Positions 19,669-27,500 of a stretch of DNA of 64,000 nt are shown piece by piece (the first letter of the stretch is position 1; each line of letters begins with the position of its first letter). The stretch is from Streptomyces noursei ATCC 11455 (GTDB taxonomy: Bacteria; Actinomycetota; Actinomycetes; Streptomycetales; Streptomycetaceae). The notes beneath the pieces were generated by a model. The model was not told where the DNA came from. It searched no databases and worked only from the letters and a program-made list of their open reading frames with translations. A program made the position numbers and the translations under genes. Location: positions 5,952,001-6,016,000 of the forward strand of contig NZ_CP011533.1 of the NCBI RefSeq assembly GCF_001704275.1. The letters run 5' to 3'.

Positions 19669-20198
19669 CGTCCACCATCGAGCTGCGTACGTTCCACTCG
19701 CTCGAACCGGCCCGGCGGCATCTCCTGGATGTATATGCCGATGTCCGCGCCGACCTCCTGCACCTTCCGAACTACGCCGTCTCGGCCTTCGCCGAGCGTC
19801 TCGACCGGCACTCCAAGGAACCCGGCTGGGTAGCTGTCCTCGCCTACGATCAGGACGAGCCCATTGGCTATGCGTACGCCAACACCGTTGACTCCGAAGA
19901 CCGTTGGTGGAAGCGCGTCAGTCCCGCCCCGTCGGCTGAATACACCGACCGGCATGCCGTGGCCCTCAAAGAAATCGGTGTGCGCATTCCCTGGCGCGGT
20001 ACCGGCACCGCTCGGCGCATCCACGATGCCCTTCTCGCCGAATGTGACGAGCCGTACGTCACCCTCATGGTCAACCCCGCTGCCGGAGACGGAAAGGTGC
20101 ACCACCTCTACCAAACCTGGGGATACGAAGGCATCGGCCAGAGCCGGCCCTCAGCAGCCTCACCGGTCCTGACCGTGATGATCAGGACGGTGCGCTGA
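19665..20198 (+). CDS. GNAT-family N-acetyltransferase coupled to the HTH-TPR regulator
   Basis: 177-residue GCN5-related acetyltransferase. The acetyl-CoA pyrophosphate loop appears as VRIPWRGTGTARRIHDALL (R-x-x-G-x-A type), preceded by the beta-4 strand region ALKEIGVRIP and followed by YVTLMVNPAAGDGKVHHLYQTWGYEGIG, the usual beta5-alpha4 end. Substrate unknown. Start ATG overlaps the regulator stop (ATGA) with GAAGGA 7 nt upstream. Fixed coupling to an HTH-TPR regulator suggests that regulator and enzyme are needed in stoichiometric amounts. An acetylating toxin or a small-molecule/antibiotic acetyltransferase are both open possibilities. Confidence 0.82.
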   Translation: MTSTIELRTFHSLEPARRHLLDVYADVRADLLHLPNYAVSAFAERLDRHSKEPGWVAVLAYDQDEPIGYAYANTVDSEDRWWKRVSPAPSAEYTDRHAVALKEIGVRIPWRGTGTARRIHDALLAECDEPYVTLMVNPAAGDGKVHHLYQTWGYEGIGQSRPSAASPVLTVMIRTVR

Positions 20199-20253
20199 GC
20201 GGGGCGCCACCGAGGGGAGCCGCCCCGCCCGGGGGCTTCAGTCCAGTGAGCCC

Positions 20254-21045
20254 TCAGCCGAGCCTTGCCGCGTCCAGTAGATAAGCGGTGAGCGGGTCGT
20301 AATGGCGCGGGCTCAGTACATGGTCGTCCAGCGGGACGGTGACCTGGACGGTGCCCTCGGACTCGGCGAGGAAGAGCGCCGGGTCGTTGCAGTCGGCGAA
20401 GCCGATCGTGGGGATGCCGCGCTGGCCCGCGCAGCCGGCCCAGCCGTGGTCGGCCATCACCAGGTCCGGCAGCGGGCGGCCGGCGCGCTCCAGGCCGTCG
20501 AGGACGGCGGCCATCGGCGCCGGGGAGTGGGTGTGCCACAGCGTCGCCCCGCGCTCCAGCATCGCCACGTCGCCGAACTGGAAGACCATGCCGTCGTCGG
20601 CCTGCAGACCGTCCGGGACGACCATGATCTCGCAGTCGTGCTCGCGCAGGGCCTGGGCGGTGGCGCGGTGCACGTCCAGCAGGCCGCCCGGGTGGCCGGT
20701 GGCGAACAGCACCCGCTGGCGGTCGGCGGCGGCCTTGCGCAGCACCGCGGCGGCGCGGTCCAGGGCGTCCACGGTCAGCTCGGGGTCGATGGTGTCCTGG
20801 CCCTGCCGGTGGTCCGGGTCGTCGTTGACGCCGCAGCGCTCCGCCATCACGGCCAGCACGTCCTGCTCGTCCGTCCAGCGGTCGCCCAGCTCCAGGCCGA
20901 ACCAGTAGTGGCGGTCGCCGTTCGCGAGCCTGCGGTAGTGGAGGAGGTTGTTCTCGCGGGGGGTGGCGACGTTCCCCGCGATCCGGGTCCGGACCAGATG
21001 GTCGACGAGTTCGGCACGCGAGGGGGCTGCAGCGGCTATCGGCAT
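20254..21045 (-). CDS. Phosphatase-like conserved actinobacterial protein
   Basis: 263-residue soluble protein with motifs I associate with a conserved Streptomyces family annotated as phosphatase: [76 protein letters not shown], and C-terminal [13 protein letters not shown]...[11 protein letters not shown]. Clustered conserved Asp/His suggest a metal- or phosphate-dependent enzyme, but I cannot assign the catalytic residues. The ATG at 21045 is chosen because upstream in-frame sequence is Arg-rich and overlaps the divergent agmatinase promoter. No clear ribosome site; CACAAT lies 6 nt upstream, hinting at a leaderless mRNA. The annotated activity rests on memory of the family name only. Confidence 0.7.
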   Translation of the reverse strand: MPIAAAAPSRAELVDHLVRTRIAGNVATPRENNLLHYRRLANGDRHYWFGLELGDRWTDEQDVLAVMAERCGVNDDPDHRQGQDTIDPELTVDALDRAAAVLRKAAADRQRVLFATGHPGGLLDVHRATAQALREHDCEIMVVPDGLQADDGMVFQFGDVAMLERGATLWHTHSPAPMAAVLDGLERAGRPLPDLVMADHGWAGCAGQRGIPTIGFADCNDPALFLAESEGTVQVTVPLDDHVLSPRHYDPLTAYLLDAARLG

Positions 21046-21226
21046 AGCGACATTGTGCCCGTACGGATCTCCGAGGGCGGGGCGTTCCAAGGCGCGGACA
21101 CCGGCCGGGCGCACCGGGCGCCGCGCGACGGACACCGCGAGCGTTGGACGGAATGTCGAACGCAAAGGCTCCGAGTTCCGCAAATGTCCATGTCCCGGTG
21201 GTCGGCCGGTCCCTAATCTCAGCGCC

Positions 21227-22198
21227 ATGACCACCGCATCGCACGAGCCCGTGGGCCCCGTCGACTCCTCCCGCGTTCCGCGCTACGCCGGGCCCGCGAC
21301 CTTCGCCCGGCTGCCCCGCCTCGACGAGGTCGGCGGCCGGACCGATGTCGCCGTCGTCGGCGTCCCCTTCGACACCGGCGTCTCCTACCGCCCCGGCGCC
21401 CGCTTCGGCGGCAACGCGATCCGCGAGGCGTCGCGGCTGCTGCGGCCCTACAACCCGGCGCAGGACGCCTCGCCGTTCGCGCTGGCGCAGGTCGCCGACG
21501 CGGGGGACATCGCGGCCAACCCGTTCAACATCAACGAGGCCGTGGAGACCATCGAGGCCGCCGCGGACGACATCCTCGGCACCGGCGCCCGCATGATGAC
21601 CCTCGGCGGCGACCACACCATCGCGCTGCCGCTGCTCCGCTCGGTCGCCAAGAAGCACGGCCCGGTGGCGCTGCTGCACTTCGACGCGCACCTGGACACC
21701 TGGGACACCTACTTCGGCGCCGAGTACACCCACGGGACCCCGTTCCGCCGGGCCGTCGAGGAGGGCATCCTCGACACCTCCGCCCTCTCCCACGTCGGCA
21801 CCCGCGGTCCGCTCTACGGCAAGAAGGACCTCACCGACGACGAGAAGATGGGCTTCGGCATCGTCACCTCGGCGGACATCTACCGGCGCGGTGCCGACGA
21901 GGTCGCCGACCAGCTGCGCCAGCGCATCGGCGACCGGCCGCTGTACATCTCCATCGACATCGACTGCCTCGACCCGGCCCACGCCCCGGGCACCGGCACG
22001 CCGGAGGCGGGCGGCATGACCTCCCGCGAGCTGCTGGAGATCCTGCGCGGGCTGGCGTCCTGCAACCTGGTGTCCGCGGACGTGGTGGAGGTGGCCCCCG
22101 CCTACGACCACGCCGAGATCACGGCCGTGGCGGCCTCGCACACCGCCTACGAGCTGACCACGATCATGTCCCGGCAGATCGCGGACGCGCGCGGCTGA
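21227..22198 (+). CDS. speB: Agmatinase / ureohydrolase
   Basis: Manganese-dependent ureohydrolase, 323 aa, most likely splitting agmatine to putrescine and urea. The binuclear Mn ligands are all present: GGDHTI (His), HFDAHLDTW (Asp, His, Asp) and [19 protein letters not shown] (two Asp). [20 protein letters not shown] near residue 43 is the usual agmatinase start block. Guanidinobutyrase or guanidinopropionase activity cannot be excluded by sequence. Start ATG 21227 has no ribosome site, but TAATCT ends 7 nt upstream, pointing to leaderless expression. Divergent from the phosphatase-like gene and convergent with the immunity gene; a bidirectional hairpin follows. Confidence 0.9.
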   Translation: MTTASHEPVGPVDSSRVPRYAGPATFARLPRLDEVGGRTDVAVVGVPFDTGVSYRPGARFGGNAIREASRLLRPYNPAQDASPFALAQVADAGDIAANPFNINEAVETIEAAADDILGTGARMMTLGGDHTIALPLLRSVAKKHGPVALLHFDAHLDTWDTYFGAEYTHGTPFRRAVEEGILDTSALSHVGTRGPLYGKKDLTDDEKMGFGIVTSADIYRRGADEVADQLRQRIGDRPLYISIDIDCLDPAHAPGTGTPEAGGMTSRELLEILRGLASCNLVSADVVEVAPAYDHAEITAVAASHTAYELTTIMSRQIADARG

Positions 22199-22224
22199 CC
22201 GACCGCGGACGGCGGACGGCACAA

Positions 22225-22261
22225 AACCGCCGGCGGGGCCTCTCCGGTCCCGCCGGCGGTT
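22225..22261. terminator. Bidirectional terminator between speB and the immunity gene
   Basis: Perfect 13-bp inverted repeat AACCGCCGGCGGG / CCCGCCGGCGGTT with an 11-nt loop, 26 nt after the speB stop and 16 nt after the convergent gene's stop. Confidence 0.8.
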
Positions 22262-22277
22262 CCGTCTCCCGGGGCGC

Positions 22278-24521
22278 TCACTCCTCGTGGAGCGGGTACT
22301 GCCAGGCGCCCGCGTCGGAGCACTCCCAGTCGACGGCGAACAGGGCGTCGTCGATGTGCTGGCGCATCAGATGGGCCTCGTCGCGGTTCTGGATCTCCGT
22401 CAGGATGCGGCGTCCGGTGACGAACAGCCCCGCCATCGTCAGGAAGTTCTCCAGGTCGGTGGCGACCCGCACGCCGTTCTCCGCGGTGGGGTCGTCGTAC
22501 TCGACGGGGCGGCGCAGGACGTGCCCGGTCGGGCCGTCGAGGACGACATAACCGCCCATCCACCTGCCGAGGCGGTGGAACGGGCCTTCCTCGTCGGGTT
22601 GTTCGGGGAGGTCCTCCGGCCACGGGACCTCCTGGAGGTGGTCCTCGTGGGACGGCTGGAGGGCGAGGCCCTGGTCGTCGAACCCGGGGAGGCCGGTGCC
22701 GGTCAGGACGCGGCGGGCGGTGGCGTCGGTGAGGTCCTCGGGGAGGTCCTCGGCGGCCGTGGTGACGTACGCCCCGGTGCCGTAGATGTCGGCGAGGTCC
22801 CGCGGCGCGGGGGCCGGGGCGTCGGCCGGTGCGGCCGGGCCGGCGGCGGTGAGGTTGCCGAGGAGCAGTTGGACGTCCGGCTGCTGGAGGGCGTCGACGC
22901 CCACTCCCGGCCGCGGCTGGACGGCGAGGAGCCCGCCCGCGCCGGACAGCACGAGCGGCGCCGGGGCATCGGGGGAGAGCGCGAACCCGGTGTCCAGATA
23001 CGTGTGGAGAAGCTCTTCGAGTGCGCCCCGCCAGCCGTCCGCGGTGTCGGCTGCGGCGCGCAGCTCGCGGACCGAGGCCGGCCCGGGGGCGGGATGGCTG
23101 CCGGCGGCCCAGGTGAGGGCGGACCGGGCCTCGGCGGGGAAGTCGCCGTCCGCGGCCCAGGGCCCGGCGAGGAGCCCACCGGACGCCAGATCCCACACGT
23201 GGACGGCCTCCCCGACGGAGAGGACGGCCGGAGCGCCCTGCCAGCGTACGGAGAACTGGGTGTCGAGCACGCCGGGGCGCAGGTACGTGTGGTGGAAGCC
23301 GCCCGGGGGACGCCAGTGGGTCCACAGGGTCCGCCACGGGAGCCGGACGCCCGAGCGGGCGATGCCGTCCGCCAGCGCGGTGTCGTTGCGGGCGGTGGCC
23401 ATCAGGTGCAGCCAGGCCGCCCATGCGGGCTGGGGCGGTCGGGACAGGCCGTACATGCGGAGGTGGACGGCGTCGGCGGCGGCGTTGCCGCCGGGGAGCG
23501 AGCCGTCGTGGGCGCAGTGCGCGGCGTCGACGAGGACATCCGGCGGGACCTGGGCCACGACCGTCCCGTCGCCGACCAACTCGTCGAAGAGGCCCGCCTG
23601 CACGGCGTGCATGGCGATGCCGTCGGCGGCGTAGCGGCCGAGGGGCCCGGAGGCGGCCCAGCCGTCGGGGTGGCGGAAGTCGGCCGCCCGCTCCCGCAGC
23701 CAGGCGACCAGGTGGCGGCCGACGGCGGCCGGCAGCTCGGGGCCGTGCGCCCGGCGGATCGCCTCGGCGGTGCTCTCGTCGTGGAAACCGACGTGGCCGT
23801 CGACGCAGCGGAGGTGGTCGGGGAACTGCGCGGCCAGGGCGAGGAGTTCCGCCTCGGTCCCGGGGGCAGCTGCCGCTCCGGTGCCCGCGTCCGGCGCGGC
23901 GAGGCCGGCGGCGGTGGCCGCGCTGATCAGCTCCCGCCATACGGCCGGCGGGACCCGGCGCGGCTCGGAGAAGGCGAGCGCCTGGACGGGCAGGGGGAGC
24001 GCGGTCGGCGACGCCGGCGGTGCCTCCGCGGCCGGGGCGGCGAGGCGCAGCGTGATCCGCCCCTTGCGCACCTTGTGCTCCGGGGGCACGGCGAGGACCA
24101 CGCCGATGCCGGTGGTCAGGCGCAGCTGCTCGGCCAGGCGCTGCACCACCAGACCGGGCTGGGCGGAACGGCGGGTGGGGCCGGCGGAGAGGGCGCGGTC
24201 GATCAGCACCAGGTGGTCCCGGCCGAGCCTCCTGATCTCCTGCCCCCAGGCGAAGGAGTAGCGGCACTTCTCCAACACGCCCAGTTCGGCGAGCAGTTCG
24301 CGGAGCAGTCCCTCCGCCGACTTCCCGGCCGCGTCGAGCAGCACGCTGCCGGGAACCCGCCGGTGCACCTCCCGCACCACCGCCCCGGCGGCGGCCCGGT
24401 CCCGGTCCACGACGAGGTCGGCCCGGCTCGCGTCACCGCGGTGGTTCTCCCACCAGTCCAGGACGCGGGCGGTGGCCTGGTCGGCGGTGTGCAGGGGCTG
24501 GTCGGCGGTCGGTTCTGTCAC
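22278..24521 (-). CDS. Large SUKH-type immunity protein, C-terminal SUKH domain
   Basis: 747-residue cytosolic protein. The C-terminal 150 residues look like a SUKH-4-type immunity domain: RRVLTGTGLPGFDDQGLALQ, FHRLGRWMGGYVVLDGPTGHV, ATDLENFLTMAGLFV and IDDALFAVDWECSDAGAWQY. SUKH proteins neutralise secreted polymorphic toxins, often nucleases and deaminases. Residues 1-190 resemble a degenerate NTPase-like module (VLLDAAGKSAEGLLRELL, HLVLIDRAL) without a usable Walker A. The middle 400 residues are Ala/Pro/Trp-rich and unassigned. A SUKH domain alone is 130-180 aa, so this is unusually large. The GTG start overlaps the toxin stop (GTGA), coupling antidote synthesis to toxin translation. It probably protects the producer from the upstream C-terminal toxin domain. 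Confidence 0.75.
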   Translation of the reverse strand: MTEPTADQPLHTADQATARVLDWWENHRGDASRADLVVDRDRAAAGAVVREVHRRVPGSVLLDAAGKSAEGLLRELLAELGVLEKCRYSFAWGQEIRRLGRDHLVLIDRALSAGPTRRSAQPGLVVQRLAEQLRLTTGIGVVLAVPPEHKVRKGRITLRLAAPAAEAPPASPTALPLPVQALAFSEPRRVPPAVWRELISAATAAGLAAPDAGTGAAAAPGTEAELLALAAQFPDHLRCVDGHVGFHDESTAEAIRRAHGPELPAAVGRHLVAWLRERAADFRHPDGWAASGPLGRYAADGIAMHAVQAGLFDELVGDGTVVAQVPPDVLVDAAHCAHDGSLPGGNAAADAVHLRMYGLSRPPQPAWAAWLHLMATARNDTALADGIARSGVRLPWRTLWTHWRPPGGFHHTYLRPGVLDTQFSVRWQGAPAVLSVGEAVHVWDLASGGLLAGPWAADGDFPAEARSALTWAAGSHPAPGPASVRELRAAADTADGWRGALEELLHTYLDTGFALSPDAPAPLVLSGAGGLLAVQPRPGVGVDALQQPDVQLLLGNLTAAGPAAPADAPAPAPRDLADIYGTGAYVTTAAEDLPEDLTDATARRVLTGTGLPGFDDQGLALQPSHEDHLQEVPWPEDLPEQPDEEGPFHRLGRWMGGYVVLDGPTGHVLRRPVEYDDPTAENGVRVATDLENFLTMAGLFVTGRRILTEIQNRDEAHLMRQHIDDALFAVDWECSDAGAWQYPLHEE

Positions 24522-27500
24522 GGGGAGCTCTCTTGCGGGGGAACGATGTGCGTCATTGACTTTGCCCAGATCTGGCCCACGACTCTGAGGTGGGCGTCCA
24601 TCTCGGCCGTCATGCTCTGCTCGGCCGGCGACTCCACCTTCTTCACCGCGTTATTGATCTTCTGGCTGATCGACTTGAGCTTTTCACGGCGTTCGTCCTG
24701 GTCCTGGATCTGATTCGCCTTCTCGATCTGGGAAGCGTACTTCTGACGCTGTTTCTCGCGCTCCGCCGCGCGCGATTCCAGGCCCTCCGGGTCGGTGCGG
24801 TACGTCGTGCTGTAGTACACCGGCTTTCCGTGCATCGACGTATGGGAATCGAGCAGCCTCGAACAATGCGCGTGCCCCTGTCCCTTGCCGCAGGGCTCTC
24901 GTTCCGTGTAGAGGCTCGCGACGTGGTACTTCTCGCCCTCGGGCCGCAGCGAATTCTGCCGCTCCACCCAGTCCAGCAGGTGTTTCTCCGAGTGCCGGGG
25001 GGTCACGCCGCTGCGGTCGGCGGGCACCGAGGAGTCGACGATATAGGTGGTGTTGCCCTTGTGATCGGTGACCTCGACCACCGCGTAGTTCTTTCCGGAG
25101 AAATCGGGCTTGTGCCGGCCGAGGGAATCGACGATGCCGTGCACCTCGGCCACCGTCGGTTTCTTGGCCTTGCCGGTGAGCCGCTCGTGCAGGGTCGCCA
25201 GGTCGCTCGGCGCGTCCCCCTCGTTGCGGTACTTGATCGGGAAATTGGGCTTGGCGCTCTCGCGTGACTCCGCGCTCACCGGCCGGTCGGAGGACTTGGC
25301 CGGGTCCGGGGTGCCGTCCGCGCGGTCGCCCGCGTTGGCGTACGGCTGGGAGTCGTGGTTCGGGTTGTGGCCGACGCCCTGGCTCTCGTGGTAGTCGCTG
25401 CTCACACGGGCGAGCGTGGCGACGACCGCCATGCGCTCGCCGTCGTTCATCCGCCGGAAGTCCTCGCCGAGGTGGTGCTCCAGCTCCTGGTGCGTGAACG
25501 CGGTCGGCGGGGGCTGCTCGCCGTCCTTGAGCGCGGCCCGCTCCGCCGCCAGACGCTGGTGCGACTCCTCCAGGAGGTGGGACAGCCGTCCGTCCTCCGC
25601 CCAGTCGCGCATCCGGTCGTGGACGTGGTCCAGCTCGATGCGGTGGACGGGCGCGTGCTCGCGCAGCGACTGCTGCTCGGAGTCCGGTTCGAGGTCCAGG
25701 TGCTTGTGGTGCGGGTCCTCCGCGTCCGGCAGCGGACGCCGGTCGTGGTCGGCGTCGTGGTCGGCGTCCGCCATGTGCACGTCGTGATCGCCGTGATGTG
25801 CGTCGTGCTGGTCGTGCGGGTGGTGCGGCTCGTCCAGGTCCATCGGCTCCGGCGCGTGCGGGTGGCCCGACGGGTCCGGCGGCGGGAGCATGCCGGGGTT
25901 GCGCGGCGGGGCCGCGGCGTGCGGATGCTCCGGGCCGGCGTGTGCCGGTGCCGGGTGCTCGGGGCCGTGGTCCTGGGGGTGGTGGTCCGCCGCGTGGTGA
26001 TCCGGGGAGTGCTGCTCCGGGGTGTGGTCCGCCGTGTGGTCCGGAGTGCGGTGGTCCGCTGTGGGGTGGTCCGCTGTGTGGTGGTCCGCTGTGGGGTTCG
26101 GGGTGTGCTCGGGCGTCGTTCCGGGTGCGTCGTGGCGCGGGTGCTCGGCGTTCGGGGCGTGCCCGTCGCCGGGGGCGTGGTGGGTCTCCGGTGCGCCCGC
26201 GGGGTGGCGCCCGCCGCCGTACTGCTGGCCGTACTGGGGCTGCTGGTGGGGCTGTTGGGGGTGCTGCTGTTGCGGCACGTGGGGTTGCGGCTGCTGGTGC
26301 GGCGCCGGCGCGTGCTGCTGCGGGTACGGCTGGTGCTGTTGGTGCGGCTGCTGCTGATACGGGTGCTGGGGCTGGCCCTGGTGCGGTTGTTGGTACGGGT
26401 TGTGGGGCTGCGGCCCCTGGTGCTGCTGGTAGGGGTTCTGCTGCTGGTGCTGCTGGTACGGGTTTTGGGGGTGCTGCGGCTGGGCCTGTTGATAGGGGTT
26501 GTGCTGCTGTTGCTGGTGCTGGCCGTACTGGTGCTGGCCGTACTGGGGCTGCTGCTGGTGGTGAGGGGTCTGCGGGTTCTGGGTGTACGGGTTGTGCGGC
26601 TGCGGCTGCGGCTGCGGCTGCGGCTGCGGCTGGTGCTGTTGCGGGTGCTGGCTCTGGTGCGGTTGCTGCTGGGGCTGGTTCTGGTGTTGTTGCTGGGGGT
26701 GGGCCTGGCCCTGGCCCTGGTTGTGCTGGGCGGCGGTGGGGTCGAAGGGCTTGCGGTCGCCGTCGAGGGTGAGGTGCCAGACGCCGGCGGCATGGGTGTG
26801 GATGGGCTGGTGGCTGATCTGGCCCGTCTGGCTGTCCACCCAGACGACCTTGCCGTTGTGGTTGACCGCGTTGAAGACGTGGGCGCCGCCGCCCGAGCCG
26901 TCCGGGTTCTTCGGCCATGTCACCAGGACGGCCGAGGCCGCGCCGTGGCCCGCCTGCTGAAGCTCGTGGGCGATGTTGTGGTAGCTGTCGTGGGCGTTCT
27001 GGCCCGAGTTGCGGAAGTTGGTGCCCGCCCAGTTCTGGATGTTGTGGGTGCCGTCCCGTTCACCGCTGGCGCGGTCCAGGTTGCCGTGCGCGTCGGTGTC
27101 GTACGTACGGGGCGCGGAGACCTGCGGGTTGCCGTACCAGGACTCCATGAAGGAGCGGGTGCAGTCGGCACAGTTGTTGGAGCGGCCGGGCACGGTCGGG
27201 CCGCCGTCGTTCTGGTACTTGGCCCATGGCTGGAACGGGTCGGCGTGGACCTGCGGGGTGCCGTCCGGGTTCCGCGGGAAGTGGTGTTCCAGCGCCTGCT
27301 GGTCGTGCGGGAACGGTGAATACAGGCCGCCCGGGTGGTGGTTCAGGCCGGCCCGGACGTCGTGGATGCTCGGCTGCTGGTGAGGTGCGGCCGGGTCCTG
27401 GTGGTGCTGTTGCGGGTGCTGGGGCTGCTGGTGGTGGTCCTGCGGCTGCTGCTGGTTGTGCTGCTGCTGTTGGTTCTGGTGGGGGTGTTGCTGCGGGGCC

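Noticed and set aside
25355..27319. 654-codon open frame opposite the toxin, Leu/Val/Arg-rich
   Set aside because: It mirrors the Q/H/P codon repeats of the toxin on the other strand. No known domain, no ribosome site, absurd composition.
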